From: an uncultured Paracoccaceae bacterium
GTDB lineage: Bacteria; Pseudomonadota; Alphaproteobacteria; Rhodobacterales; Rhodobacteraceae
Direction: 5' to 3'
Assembly (NCBI GenBank): GCA_947499715.1
Contig: CANMPL010000001.1
Span: forward strand, 62,001 to 126,000
Length of the DNA: 64,000 nucleotides
Shown: positions 36,676 through 46,325 of the stretch, in pieces
How the letters are laid out: every line of letters starts with the position of its first letter
How positions within the stretch are numbered: position 1 is the first letter of the stretch
Position numbers and translations under genes: made by a program
The notes under the pieces: model-generated
Database searches by the model: none
The model's input: only the letters and a program-made list of their open reading frames with translations
What the model was told of the DNA's origin: nothing

Positions 36676-37920
36676 CTAGGCGATCAAATGCGTTTCTGTG
36701 GCGCCTCTAACCGTTGTCGATACAATCTGGCTTTCGGGTTGGTCCGCGTCAAAGTGAACTTCTGCGAATTGCGGTGTCCGCCCCATGCGCGGGTTTTCCA
36801 TTAGAATGGCGTGGGACTGCCCGACTTGCGCATCAAGATGACGCTGAACTGCAGCGTCGCCTGCGGCACGCAGACGTGCGGCGCGGGCTTTGATTATGGG
36901 CCCCGCTACAGCGGGCATGCGCGCCGCTGGCGTCCCCGCTCGCGCAGAGTAAGGAAACACGTGCAGCCACGTCAGGTGGCAGTCCTTGACTAGCGCAAGT
37001 GAGTTTTCGAAATGCGCCTCGGTCTCTGTCGGGAAACCGGCGATGATATCAGCCCCAAAGATCATATCGGGGCGCAGCTTTATCGCGTCCTCCGCAAAGC
37101 GGATCGCGTCATCGCGCGTATGGCGCCGCTTCATCCGCTTCAGGATCAATGTATCACCATGTTGCAACGACAAATGCAGATGCGGCATCAGGCGTGGTTC
37201 TGTCGCGATGGCTTGCATCAGGTTTTCATCCACCTCGATCGAATCGATCGATGAAATGCGCAGGCGTGGCAGATCGGGCACAAGCCGCAGGATCCGCATC
37301 ACCAGATCACCCAGCTTTGGTTGGCCCGGCAGATCGGCCCCCCAAGACGTCAGATCAACACCGGTCAGGACCACTTCGTTATAGCCTTTGCCAACCAGAC
37401 GTTTGATCTGCTCAATCACCACGCCCGCCGGAACAGAGCGTGAATTGCCACGTCCGTAAGGGATAATGCAAAAGGTGCACCGGTGATCGCAGCCGTTTTG
37501 AACCTGCACATAGGCGCGCGACCGGGTGCCAAACCCGTCGATCAGGTGACCTGCGGTTTCAGTCACGGACATAATGTCATCAACCTGCACCGGCTCTGTC
37601 TGACCGATCAGACCAGACCAAGTGGCAGGCTGCATCTTTTCCGTGTTTCCGATAACAACGTCGACTTCGTCCATTGCGGCAAAGGTGGCGGGTTCTGTCT
37701 GGGCGGCACAGCCAGTCACGATGACGCGTTGATTTGGGTTCTCGCGTCGCAGCTTGCGGATGTCTTTCTTGGCTTTGCGGACAGCCTCTGCCGTGACGGC
37801 ACAGGTATTGACAACAATGGCATCGCTGAGCCCCGCGGCAAGCGCGAGTTCCTTCATCGCTTCGGTTTCATAGGCATTTAACCGGCATCCGTGATTGGAG
37901 AAGACCGGCGGCTTACCCAT
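36676..37920 (-). CDS. mtaB: tRNA t6A37 methylthiotransferase
   Basis: This 414-residue radical-SAM enzyme adds a methylthio group to t6A at position 37 of tRNAs reading ANN codons. The N-terminal UPF0004 domain has three cluster cysteines (NHGCRLN, VNTCAVT, VTGCAAQ). The radical SAM motif is CDHRCTFC (about residues 148-155), and SSIDSIEV and [12 protein letters not shown] follow. A C-terminal TRAM-like tail is present. ATG 37920 overlaps the dapF stop by 8 bp, so translation is coupled. Confidence 0.95.
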   Translation of the reverse strand: MGKPPVFSNHGCRLNAYETEAMKELALAAGLSDAIVVNTCAVTAEAVRKAKKDIRKLRRENPNQRVIVTGCAAQTEPATFAAMDEVDVVIGNTEKMQPATWSGLIGQTEPVQVDDIMSVTETAGHLIDGFGTRSRAYVQVQNGCDHRCTFCIIPYGRGNSRSVPAGVVIEQIKRLVGKGYNEVVLTGVDLTSWGADLPGQPKLGDLVMRILRLVPDLPRLRISSIDSIEVDENLMQAIATEPRLMPHLHLSLQHGDTLILKRMKRRHTRDDAIRFAEDAIKLRPDMIFGADIIAGFPTETEAHFENSLALVKDCHLTWLHVFPYSARAGTPAARMPAVAGPIIKARAARLRAAGDAAVQRHLDAQVGQSHAILMENPRMGRTPQFAEVHFDADQPESQIVSTTVRGATETHLIA

Positions 37921-38722
37921 GCCAGACCCCATCAAAGACGTGGGCGGTTGGACCGGTCATCCAAACACCGTCTTCGCGCCAGTCCACGTGGATCGTGCCC
38001 CCATCAAGGTCAATCCGCACCTTACGCCCGGTTAACCCGCGCCGTGCGGCAGCCACGCCCGTTGCGCAGGACGACGACCCAGAGGCCAAAGTGACCCCCA
38101 CCCCGCGTTCCCACACCCGCATACGCAAATGATCAGGTCCCACGACAGACGCGAATTGCACATTCGTCCGCTCTGGAAAAAGCGCATGATGCTCCGTTTC
38201 CGCACCTCGCGCGGCAAGATCGACCGTCTCTGCATCATCGACAAAGAACGTGCAGTGCGGATTTCCCATGCCTGTGGCAGTCGGCGTCCCATCAATCGGA
38301 AGTGCCAGGGTATCCATGGCTTGCGCCAAAGGCACATCCGCCCAGTCCAGCTGCGGTATTCCCATATTCACGGAAGTGAGCCCGCCACCGGCATCGACCG
38401 CATGGAGTGTTCCGCGATCCGTGGTGATGGTCAGAGCGTCACGCTGAGTGCGATCCATCTCGTAGCGGGCAATGCAGCGCGTCGCATTGCCACAAGCAGC
38501 AGAGGTAGATCCATCGGCATTGTAGAACGTCAGATGCAAATCAGTGCCGCTCGAAATGACCGCAAGCTGGTCAAAGCCGACGCCCCTGTGGCGGTCTGCG
38601 ATTGCGACGGCCAAGGCTGGATCGACCGTTGGGCCATCACCCCTTTGGTCAATCACAACGAAATCGTTGCCCAAGCCGTGCATCTTCATGAACGGTATTT
38701 GCTGTGCGCGCGCATTCTCCAT
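37913..38722 (-). CDS. dapF: Diaminopimelate epimerase
   Basis: This enzyme of about 269 residues converts LL- to meso-diaminopimelate for lysine and peptidoglycan. Signatures are [15 protein letters not shown] (about residues 11-25), the first catalytic Cys in [16 protein letters not shown] (Cys77) and the second in [10 protein letters not shown] near residue 221. I place the start at ATG 38722 ([16 protein letters not shown]), the usual roseobacterial N-terminus. ATG 38770 and 38731 are in frame and cannot be ruled out, as no site has a strong ribosome-binding sequence. It heads the minus-strand run with mtaB. Confidence 0.93.
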   Translation of the reverse strand: MENARAQQIPFMKMHGLGNDFVVIDQRGDGPTVDPALAVAIADRHRGVGFDQLAVISSGTDLHLTFYNADGSTSAACGNATRCIARYEMDRTQRDALTITTDRGTLHAVDAGGGLTSVNMGIPQLDWADVPLAQAMDTLALPIDGTPTATGMGNPHCTFFVDDAETVDLAARGAETEHHALFPERTNVQFASVVGPDHLRMRVWERGVGVTLASGSSSCATGVAAARRGLTGRKVRIDLDGGTIHVDWREDGVWMTGPTAHVFDGVWHG

Positions 38723-38778
38723 TCCGCGCATATAGGCGAGGGTAGCAAAGTTATCCAGTCGCATCGCCATTTGTGGGG

Positions 38779-38807
38779 TTGACCCGGTGAGCAGGTGTTT
38801 CTAAGTA
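38779..38807 (+). promoter_or_regulatory. Promoter of tRNA-Lys
   Basis: TTGACC (38779-38784), a 17-bp spacer and TAAGTA (38802-38807) are 12 bp before the mature tRNA 5' end, as expected for a stable-RNA promoter. Confidence 0.6.
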
Positions 38808-38818
38808 GCCGCCCTAGT

Positions 38819-38894
38819 GGGCCGTTAGCTCAGTTGGTAGAGCAACTGACTTTTAATCAGTGGGTCGCAGGTTCGAATCCTGCACGGCTCACCA
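38819..38894 (+). tRNA. tRNA-Lys (anticodon TTT)
   Basis: A full cloverleaf is visible: acceptor GGGCCGT/ACGGCTC, D stem GCTC/GAGC, anticodon stem CTGA/TCAG with loop ACTTTTAAT giving TTT, and T arm GCAGG-TTCGAAT-CCTGC. CCA is encoded at 38892-38894. Confidence 0.97.
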
Positions 38895-39809
38895 CTGAAA
38901 TCAACTGAAAGATGGCATGAAGTCGGTCTCTTTGTACCGTAGCTTGTCGATCTTTTGTAGGAATCCTTTAGGCTCTGCAGTATGTGTCTCTTGGATACGG
39001 TATGAAGCTTGAGATCTGTAGTTTCGGTTGAGTGACAACCGCTAACGAAAGAACCTTGTAGAGATGGGCTTTTTTATTGCTCTGTTGTCCTGCCAAATCC
39101 TAAATAGGCACGACTTTCTCTTCCTGCTTCAGGGTCGCCAGGATTTGCGCGTCGCTCTATTTTGATATCTTCGTCAAAATCTCCTCTTTCATTATTCGAG
39201 GAATATCCACTTTCAGTCACTCCAAAGTTTTGGGGGATCGCCCTTCAACAACAGTGACCGCAGCGAAGCTAGCAAAATCGACTCCAGGTATCTTGAGATG
39301 TGCCGGGCTACCCTTCACGAAAAACGCGCCCGTCCCACGATCAGAATGAAGTAGGTCGCCCAAAAAGACTGGAAACCCTGCGACTGTGGCGAACTCAGCA
39401 TAACCAGAAGAGATTGCGGCTTTTCCAAACGCGCTTCAGCTGAAACAACCTAAACTACGCGTCTGAGACAAGATATTCGAAATGGTTAGAACTCGCGCTC
39501 AATGAACACCTTTCCCGAGCATCGGCTTGTTCCATTTCAAGCTAAGCTTCAGCAAATTTCTTTCCTGACGTTGCGCCAAACTCGCGACGTCTGATGCTGA
39601 ATGGCCCGTAACCTCCTAAGTCGCACATTCAATCGCAATCAAGCTCTCGTGAAGAGGACGCGAACACAACACAAGAATCGCCTAGATGAATGCCCATGTC
39701 CCAATGAAAAGGAGTTCTCCGCTACTTCGTCGACGCGACGCCAGACAGCATTATAAGGCCTAGGCACCTGTGTTCAAACAGTCTACAAGCATCGGGCTTA
39801 GCGACCCGA
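38895..39809. other. Gene-free, AT-richer stretch after tRNA-Lys
   Basis: These 915 bp have no acceptable gene, and their base composition is visibly poorer in GC than the flanks. Stops are frequent in all frames. The longest coherent frame is on the minus strand, 39435-39217 (72 residues, for example FATVAGFPVFLGDLL and GAFFVKGSPAHLKIPG). It has no start codon and could be a gene remnant; I do not recognise it. No transposase or integrase pieces were seen. The stretch separates core genes from the accessory block. Confidence 0.6.
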
Positions 39810-41006
39810 TTACCAGTTTGTTACCGACCCATCGCGGCGTCGCAGCATGGGCGCGTTCCAGAATTTGAACGACAATTCCTTTGCATGGTCTTCGTTAACT
39901 TCGACTCCCAAACCTACACCTTCAGGGCGGTCATAAACGATGCCGTTCAATGTCTGCTGAACAGGGAACAGATCTTCTGCAGGATCGAGTGCGTAAATCC
40001 CATCTGATTCCACGCGCACCTCAAGCCAAGAAAAATTCGGAACAGCAATGCCCAGATGGACACTCGCAGCGGTACAAATCGGACCCAACGGGTTGTGGGG
40101 CATGACGTCGACATAATGCGCTTCGCTCATGGCGGCGACCTTCACCGCCTCGGTCAACCCGCCGACATTGCACACATCGACGCGGTTAAACTGATGAATA
40201 TCGCGTTCGATGTAGGGGCGGAAATCCCACTTGCTGGAGAATTCCTCTCCGATAGCGAAGGGGATATTTGTCATCCGACGCAGGGCCTCATAGGCTTCGG
40301 GCGTTTCATCGCGGATCGGTTCTTCAAGGAAATCGAGCGTCCCAGATGGTAAGCGCTGGCAAAACGACGCGGCCTCCGCGACTGAAAGGCGGTGATGCCA
40401 GTCAATGCCAAGTGTGATGTCTTCGCCCAATGCGGCGCGCACATCGCGGCACATCGCAGCTGTCGGACCGATGTGATCGCGCGGCTCAAACGTGGACAAA
40501 TCGCTTAGGTCCGGAAATATGCGGATGCAGGTCCAACCGCGATCCGCAAGCGACTGGGCCTGTCCAAGAGTCGTATCGAAGCGGGTCGATGCGGTGCTCG
40601 CAAACGTGGGAACGTGGTCGCGGTGTTTGCCGCCCAGCAGCTGATAAACCGGCACGCCCAGCGCTTTGCCCTTGATGTCATGCAACGCGATATCAATCGC
40701 AGAGATCGCGGCCTGCAACACGCGCCCGCCTTCGAAATACTGGCTGCGATAAAGGCGCTGCCACAAGGCCCCTATCTCAAACGCATTTTCACCAACGAGG
40801 ATTTCGGCGAAATGTTCAAGCGCACCCATGACCGCCTTTTCACGCCCCGACAGCCCGCTTTCGCCCCAGCCATAAATTCCGGTGTCGGTTTCAACCTTCA
40901 CAATCAGCTGGTTTCGCCCACCAACCCAAACCGCATAGGGATGGATCGCCGTGATACGGGGATGCGATGTTGGGGTGGCGATCACCGCTGGGCTTGAAAG
41001 GGTCAT
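39810..41006 (-). CDS. Enolase-superfamily sugar-acid dehydratase (MR/MLE family)
   Basis: This is a 398-residue protein of the mandelate racemase/galactonate dehydratase group. An N-terminal capping domain has WVGGRNQLIVKVET and WGESGLSGRE. The barrel's metal and base residues lie in LGIDWHHRLSVAEA, LEEPIRDE and IGEEFSSKWD, and the catalytic His in DVMPHNPLGPICTAAS. Members remove water from aldonic acids to give 2-keto-3-deoxy acids. The substrate (galactonate, gluconate, arabinonate or a deoxy sugar acid) is not decidable. It is the last gene of the sugar importer operon, 45 bp after the SDR gene. Confidence 0.88.
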   Translation of the reverse strand: MTLSSPAVIATPTSHPRITAIHPYAVWVGGRNQLIVKVETDTGIYGWGESGLSGREKAVMGALEHFAEILVGENAFEIGALWQRLYRSQYFEGGRVLQAAISAIDIALHDIKGKALGVPVYQLLGGKHRDHVPTFASTASTRFDTTLGQAQSLADRGWTCIRIFPDLSDLSTFEPRDHIGPTAAMCRDVRAALGEDITLGIDWHHRLSVAEAASFCQRLPSGTLDFLEEPIRDETPEAYEALRRMTNIPFAIGEEFSSKWDFRPYIERDIHQFNRVDVCNVGGLTEAVKVAAMSEAHYVDVMPHNPLGPICTAASVHLGIAVPNFSWLEVRVESDGIYALDPAEDLFPVQQTLNGIVYDRPEGVGLGVEVNEDHAKELSFKFWNAPMLRRRDGSVTNW

Positions 41007-41051
41007 ATGACAAACATTCCTATTGTACGAAATTCGGGTGATCAGCGGTCA

Positions 41052-41792
41052 TCATGGCAATGCACCCAATCGGGCGGACATGCCTTGATCCGCGATAATT
41101 TCGGATCCGGTGATGGCAGCAGACGCTTCAGACAACAAAAACGCGGCCACCTTGCCGATGTCGTCGACAGAGTTGACCCGCCCGGTGGCATGCAATGAGT
41201 TGAAAGTTTCCATCATCCCGTCGTGGCTTTCGGCGACCTTTGTCACAGCTTCGGTCATCGTCAGACCGGGGGCCAGCGCATTGACGCGAATGTTTTTTGG
41301 CCCGAGGCTCCATGCGAGTGCACGCGACATGGCAACAATCGCGCCTTTGGTTCCGGCATAGGCTTCGTAGTCCCGCGCGCTCGCCTTGGCGTGGTTGGAC
41401 GCGATATTCACGATCGACCCCGCGCCCGATGCCGCCAGCTTATCAGTCAGTAATTTGGACAGCAGCAAGACCGCGCGCTGGTTGATCGACCACAGCTTGT
41501 CCATGTCCTCGAGGCTCAACTCACTGAGCGGAGTTTGAATGGTGATGCCCGCGTTGTTAACCAGACCGTCACAACGATCCAGCCCAGCCACAACCGTCGC
41601 TAATGCATCCGCGTCGCGCACATCAACCTGCACAAAATCTGCGCCAACATTCGCAACCGCGTCTTGTGCATTGGAATTAATTTCAAGCACTGTCACATCG
41701 GCACCCGCAGCAATGCATTGGCGCACGATGCCAAGTCCAATACCGGCCCCGCCGCCTGTCACGACAATTGATTTGCCGGTTAAGTCAATCAT
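41052..41792 (-). CDS. Short-chain dehydrogenase/reductase
   Basis: This is a 246-residue SDR with the cofactor motif VVTGGGAGIGLGIV (about residues 9-22), NNAG in GLVNNAGI, the catalytic Ser in VNIASN, and YEAYAGTKGA with Tyr and Lys four apart. The acidic residue at the end of strand 2 (VLEINS) suggests NAD rather than NADP. It probably oxidises an imported sugar or its derivative, feeding the dehydratase next door (inference). ATG 41792 overlaps the permease stop (ATGA). Longer upstream starts lie inside the permease gene and are rejected. Confidence 0.9.
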   Translation of the reverse strand: MIDLTGKSIVVTGGGAGIGLGIVRQCIAAGADVTVLEINSNAQDAVANVGADFVQVDVRDADALATVVAGLDRCDGLVNNAGITIQTPLSELSLEDMDKLWSINQRAVLLLSKLLTDKLAASGAGSIVNIASNHAKASARDYEAYAGTKGAIVAMSRALAWSLGPKNIRVNALAPGLTMTEAVTKVAESHDGMMETFNSLHATGRVNSVDDIGKVAAFLLSEASAAITGSEIIADQGMSARLGALP

Positions 41793-42613
41793 TTCACGGC
41801 ACCCGCGGTGACACCTGCAACAATGCGGCGTTGGAAAATCACGAACAACACCAGAAGAGGCAACGACCCAAGGACTGCAGCAGGGAACAGCTGGTCCGGC
41901 TGCACATTCAAATTCCCAAGGAAGCGGTAAACACTGATCATCACCGTCGACTTCTCGGGCGATGACAGCAACAGCAACGGGTAGGTGAAATCGTTCCAAA
42001 CCATCAGCGTAACGAACAGTGAAAGCGTCGCCGTCGCCGGCCCCAGCAGTGGGCGAATGATATACCAATAAATCTGCCAGTTGTTGCAATTGTCCAATCG
42101 CGCGGCTTCTTCCAGCTCTTTGGGGATCGCGCCAATGAAACTGGTGTAAAAGAACACGGCCAAGGGCAGGTTCAACGCCGTGAAGGCAATGATGATGCCG
42201 ACATAGCTGTCCAGCAGGCCAAGGTTTCGGAATATCACATAGATCGGCGTGATCGTCACAAACGGGGGCGTCGCCAGCCCCAAAGCCACAAGCATAATGA
42301 CGATGCGAGTGAACCGGTTTGTACGTCGCGCCAATGGATAGGCAGCCAACGACCCGAGGAACGCCACCATCAATGTCACCGCCAACGTGATCCCGATGGA
42401 GTTAATCACCGAGCGCAAATAGGGCATACTCGCCAGCACAGTTTCGTAGTTCCCGAGATACAGGGAATTTGGCATGCCCAATGGCTGTTCAATGATCTCA
42501 GTCGACGTGCGAAACGACATGCCGATCATGTAGATGACGGGCATCAGCATCGCCAGCACAATGGCAACGACAGCAACGTGGGCCAACCAGGACAGAGCGC
42601 GCCGCAGGGTCAT
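41789..42613 (-). CDS. Sugar ABC transporter permease, MalG-type (CUT1)
   Basis: This is a 274-residue inner-membrane protein with six helices and the CUT1 EAA loop EAARLDNCNNWQIYWYIIRPLLGPA (about residues 168-192), the contact site for an ATPase. It works with the MalF-type permease. It overlaps that gene and the SDR gene by 4 bp each, so the operon is tightly coupled. The imported sugar is unknown. Confidence 0.92.
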   Translation of the reverse strand: MTLRRALSWLAHVAVVAIVLAMLMPVIYMIGMSFRTSTEIIEQPLGMPNSLYLGNYETVLASMPYLRSVINSIGITLAVTLMVAFLGSLAAYPLARRTNRFTRIVIMLVALGLATPPFVTITPIYVIFRNLGLLDSYVGIIIAFTALNLPLAVFFYTSFIGAIPKELEEAARLDNCNNWQIYWYIIRPLLGPATATLSLFVTLMVWNDFTYPLLLLSSPEKSTVMISVYRFLGNLNVQPDQLFPAAVLGSLPLLVLFVIFQRRIVAGVTAGAVK

Positions 42614-43479
42614 GTGTTGTCCTCCCGACCGCGTAGATAGGTATTCTGAATGAGGGCCACGATCATTACCAAAACCAGCATGATGATTGATAGGGCCGAG
42701 GCAAAGCCGAACTTGTAAGACCCGAACAGGTTGTTCACGATCTCAAGGCTCAGTGTATTGGTCGCGCGGTCTGGCCCGCCACGGGTCATGATGAAGGGCA
42801 ATTCGAACGTCTTCAGCGTACCGACCGTGGACAAGATGATATTGACCGTAAAGCTCGACGCAAGAAGCGGCAGTTCAAGATGACGGAAACGCTGCCAGTT
42901 TGATGCCCCATCAAGGCGTCCGGCTTCATCAATGTCCTGGGGAATATTCGCAAATCCGACCAGAAAGATTGCCGTGGTGTAGCCCACAAACATCCACACA
43001 TGGGTAAATGCGATAGCATAAAGCGCCGTGGCAGGATCGCCCAGCCACCCGCGCGTCAGCCCGTCTAAACCCATCGCAGTCAGCAAAGCGTTCAACCCAC
43101 CGGAATACGGGGAATAGATGAATTGCCAGACGTAGCCAACGATCACGAAAGACATCATCGCAGGTGTAAACAATGTCGCGCGGCAGAAATTGCGGATCGC
43201 AGGCATGCGGTGCAAGACAGCGGCGAAACACAAGCCCAGCAGGGTTTGCATGGCCACGACGACAAAAGTGAATTTCAAGGTGGTCCAAACCGCATTCATA
43301 TAGCGGGACCGCGACACGAAGCGGTCGTAATTTTCCAAGCCAACGTAGTTTGCATCGCCGACACCTTTGAAGTCGGTAAAGCTCATCTGCACGGATAGGG
43401 CGATTGGGTAGATAAAGAAGCACGCAATCACCAGCAGCGCCGGTGCGGTGAACCAATAAATACTGAACGAGCGTTTCAT
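42610..43479 (-). CDS. Sugar ABC transporter permease, MalF-type (CUT1)
   Basis: This is a 289-residue inner-membrane protein with six helices. It starts MKRSFSIYWFTAPALLVIA, and its EAA-type loop is EAGRLDGASNWQRFRHLELPLL. ATG 43479 is chosen for its position just before the first helix, with GGGGAT upstream; the longer frame to 43530 adds a non-family basic stretch. It partners the MalG-type protein and the binding protein encoded just upstream. No ATPase gene is present in this operon. Confidence 0.92.
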   Translation of the reverse strand: MKRSFSIYWFTAPALLVIACFFIYPIALSVQMSFTDFKGVGDANYVGLENYDRFVSRSRYMNAVWTTLKFTFVVVAMQTLLGLCFAAVLHRMPAIRNFCRATLFTPAMMSFVIVGYVWQFIYSPYSGGLNALLTAMGLDGLTRGWLGDPATALYAIAFTHVWMFVGYTTAIFLVGFANIPQDIDEAGRLDGASNWQRFRHLELPLLASSFTVNIILSTVGTLKTFELPFIMTRGGPDRATNTLSLEIVNNLFGSYKFGFASALSIIMLVLVMIVALIQNTYLRGREDNT

Positions 43480-43536
43480 TCTAATCCCCAATCGACGGAA
43501 ATGCGACGCACCTGCAAAGGCGCGCCGCAATATACC

Positions 43537-44766
43537 TTAAAGGCTATCTTCGACAGCTTCGTCCCAGCGCTCAAGAACCGCCTCGTTGGACTTATCGGTA
43601 TCAAGAAGGAACCCGGTCAGGCTGTCCCAAATCTCGCCCTCAAGCGGCTTTGGCCAGTCAAGAACAGCGAACGGATACATGATCACACCCCCATCCAAGC
43701 GGGATTGATCGTAGGCTGCTGCAAGGGTCGGCATACCGCTCGCCCCGCCCTGAAACGGGCTATAGGCACTTTCGGCATCAAGCATAATCTGCAGGTTTTC
43801 GGCCTGTGCAAAGAAGTCGATGAAGCGCTTGGCTTCTTCAGGGTATTCCGTCTGCGCGCTCATCGACCAACCGATGCCAAACAGATCAAGCGCAACACCG
43901 CTGTCGTTGCCGGACGGAATTGGTGCGAAGGTGAAGTTCAAACCCTCAACCGTTGAAAAATCACCGATATTCCAAGCGCCCTGCGGCATCATGGCGAAAT
44001 TGCCCGCCTTAAACTCGGTCAACGCAGTGGACCAAGGGTCAAGCCCCGCCTGCCCTTGCGGATCAACGCATTTGTTGTCGATCAGCCCGCGGACCAGATC
44101 AATCGAGGCGTTGAAGGCCGCGGAGTCAACGAACATTTCCTCGGCCATTCCAAGGCTTGCAGCACCATTAGATTGCTCCAGACCGTTTGCGATCACGAAC
44201 AAGGGTGCCGAAAACCCACCCGTAAAGATCAGCGGGCGAATGCCCTCGGCGTCCAATGCCTGACAGGCTGCGTGCAGCTCATCAATTGTCGTCGGCGCTT
44301 CGGATATGCCGGCTTGCGCCAGTAAATCCATGTTCACGAAATTGCCCATTCCGATGACTTCGAGGGGCATGATGTAGATGGAATCGTCATTCGTTACCGA
44401 TGGCACCAAGGAACCTTCGAGGCGCCCATACCATTCGGAATCTGTCCCCAGATCTGCCAGCAGGCCGGATTCAGACCAGATCGACACCAATGGCATATCC
44501 GTCATCATGACGTCGGGCGCATTGTCTCCCTGCAGGCGCGGTGGCAACACAACGTCCGTATCCAAACGGCTGATGTAGGAAAATTCGACATCAATATCAG
44601 GATTCGCGGCTTCGAACGCTTCGATCAGCTCTGACATTCCGGCCGGTTCAGCTTCGTTCCCCTTCCAGCCGGTCACATCCAGCACAACTTGTTGCGCCGA
44701 TGCCGCCTGAGCGGTCAAAAGTGCGGCAATCGCCACGCAACTTAGCTTCAGATGAGATTTATTCAC
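43537..44766 (-). CDS. Periplasmic sugar-binding protein (CUT1, cluster B)
   Basis: This is a 409-residue exported binding protein. The signal peptide is LSCVAIAALLTAQAASA. The mature protein has the family pattern WKGNEAEPAGMSELIEAFEAANPDIDVEF, then APDVMMTDMP and AGNFAMMPQGAWNIG, and ends with a GFLLDTDKSN-type tail. The start is GTG 44766 (MNKSHLKLS), as GGGAGG lies 5 nt upstream; ATG 44868 is too far away and lies in the regulatory region. It is the first gene of the importer-SDR-dehydratase operon. Confidence 0.9.
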   Translation of the reverse strand: MNKSHLKLSCVAIAALLTAQAASAQQVVLDVTGWKGNEAEPAGMSELIEAFEAANPDIDVEFSYISRLDTDVVLPPRLQGDNAPDVMMTDMPLVSIWSESGLLADLGTDSEWYGRLEGSLVPSVTNDDSIYIMPLEVIGMGNFVNMDLLAQAGISEAPTTIDELHAACQALDAEGIRPLIFTGGFSAPLFVIANGLEQSNGAASLGMAEEMFVDSAAFNASIDLVRGLIDNKCVDPQGQAGLDPWSTALTEFKAGNFAMMPQGAWNIGDFSTVEGLNFTFAPIPSGNDSGVALDLFGIGWSMSAQTEYPEEAKRFIDFFAQAENLQIMLDAESAYSPFQGGASGMPTLAAAYDQSRLDGGVIMYPFAVLDWPKPLEGEIWDSLTGFLLDTDKSNEAVLERWDEAVEDSL

Positions 44767-44955
44767 GTCAACCTCCCTTGGGTCATTTAATATATTATTT
44801 ATGGACTTTAGATATATCTTAATTCGCTTGTCAACAAAAAGGTGGCAGTGATAGGGTGCGAAAACCATAAGAAAACTTGTGTTTCCGATATAATCTATGG
44901 GATTTCATAAGAATATATTGCCGAAGGCACATAGGAAACAGGGCTACCCGCGACT
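44767..44955. promoter_or_regulatory. Divergent control region of the CUT1 operon and GntR gene
   Basis: This is an AT-rich region of 189 bp with ATAT-centred palindromes: TAATATATTA (44788-44797), AGATATATCT (44810-44819) and a weaker GAATATATTG near 44920. GntR/FadR-type repressors often bind short AT-centred palindromes. Binding by the neighbouring GntR protein is inferred. Confidence 0.45.
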
Positions 44956-45606
44956 ATGAAAACCTCCTCAAGTGACGGCGCGTCGATATATTCCCGCATT
45001 CTCGCAGACATTGGTGGTGGTGTTTTTGCCGCCGGAACGAGATTGAAAGTTCAGGATTTAGCCGATCGTTACGGCACATCTATCATCCCTGTCCGCGAGG
45101 CTTTGCGTCTGTTGCAAGGGGAAGGCATCGTTACGATCGCGCAGAACAAGGGCGCGACGGTATCCAATTTTGACAGCGACTCGTTGCGCGACATCTTCGA
45201 AGTGCTTCAACTGATGGAACCGTACTTCGTTGAAACCTTCGCGCGAAGCTGCACCGAGGCCGACCTGGTCGAACTCGAAGCCATCCAGAAAGAACTGGAG
45301 GCGGTCCCTGTCGAAGACAAACCCACCTTCACCGGACTTGATTTGCAATTCCACGAATTTATCGCCCGTAAACACTACAATGGTCGCGCATTCGGAATTT
45401 GGAAACTACAGCGCCGCATCCTCAATGCCTTGGCAATGAGTGTCCCGATTTCGCGCGCGCGGCACGCGGAAATTTTGCAAGAACACCGCGATCTGATCGC
45501 GGCTTTTCGAGCTAACGACAAAGAGCAGGCCATGACCTGCATCAAGACCCACGTGCGAGGCGCGGGTGAGCAGATGTATCTGCAACTGAAAACAAATCGC
45601 CAATAA
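44956..45606 (+). CDS. GntR-family regulator, FadR/FCD type
   Basis: This is a 216-residue regulator. The N-terminal winged helix reads FAAGTRLKVQDLADRYGTSIIPVREALRLLQGEGIV (about residues 24-59). The all-helical FCD effector domain (about 75-210) carries the metal-binding His and Asp pattern (LDLQFHEFIA, QEHRDLIAAF, IKTHV). Members respond to sugar acids or other carboxylates. Divergent from the CUT1 operon, it is its probable repressor. Confidence 0.9.
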   Translation: MKTSSSDGASIYSRILADIGGGVFAAGTRLKVQDLADRYGTSIIPVREALRLLQGEGIVTIAQNKGATVSNFDSDSLRDIFEVLQLMEPYFVETFARSCTEADLVELEAIQKELEAVPVEDKPTFTGLDLQFHEFIARKHYNGRAFGIWKLQRRILNALAMSVPISRARHAEILQEHRDLIAAFRANDKEQAMTCIKTHVRGAGEQMYLQLKTNRQ

Positions 45607-45678
45607 GTCGTTGCTTGCGGCCTTGCCCTGAACCACTCCCGCTGAATGGAACTGCACATCTGCGCCGGCAACGCACTT

Positions 45679-45975
45679 CTATGGTCGAGATGAGGAGCGG
45701 ATCTGATCGACCGCCGCCATATCCCGGACGATAAAGATCGCAGGTCGGATCGAATTTTCCTTCAAATCCAGCATCAGATCCAGAGCTTGGGCCTGATTCG
45801 ACACATCCAGCGCTGACACAACCTCATCCGCAATGATAAGTTGGGGTTGGTCGCAAAGGCGCGCGCAACCCCAAACCGCAGGCGCCGCCCGCCAGAAGAC
45901 GCATTCGACAAAACGCAGCAAGCATTCAGGCCGTAGTCCGATCTTCAACAGAAAATCAAGCGTCCGGTCCGCCAA
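45679..45975 (-). pseudogene. Remnant of a peptide ABC transporter ATPase (DppF/OppF-like)
   Basis: This is a fragment of the ATPase core only. LIIADEVVSALDVSNQAQALDLMLDL is the Walker B/D-loop region of the Dpp/Opp ATPases. The preceding signature segment appears in another frame as SSGGRRLRFGVARAFATNPN, so a frameshift lies near 45845. No Walker A, start or C-terminal peptide-ABC motif remains. It is a decayed leftover with no other peptide-transporter gene near it, which marks rearrangement in this block. Confidence 0.75.
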
Positions 45976-46325
45976 AGTATGCCCGCATAATCCTTCACAG
46001 TTCTGCGAACATAGTCATGACGCAAAGAGTGCTTCTGTCGGCGCCACTCAGCTGATCAATGTGTCTCTCGGATTTCCTGATGAAATTGCTAATCCGTCAG
46101 ATCGAATCGAAGATCTGATCTTTAAGATTTGAACTGTAGTATCTTATCGCATGTTTAATGTGCCGACTTACGCGGCATCAAACATTTATCGCCTTTGCAA
46201 GATTGCCCTTTCATGACGAGACCACCGTGATCAAAGAATGTCTTGCCATCCGCAAAAAGCGACGATTTAGCTGTCAATAAGTGACACTCTGTTGTCATAG
46301 TTCTGCGATGATATACATTGTTCTC

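Noticed and set aside
38895-39809. Insertion sequence or integrase remnant beside tRNA-Lys
   Set aside because: Frames on both strands show no transposase or recombinase motif, and I saw no terminal inverted repeats.
44767-44868. Upstream ATG 44868 as start of the CUT1 binding protein
   Set aside because: It would place 34 non-signal residues before the signal peptide and run through the operator region; GTG 44766 has an excellent ribosome-binding site.
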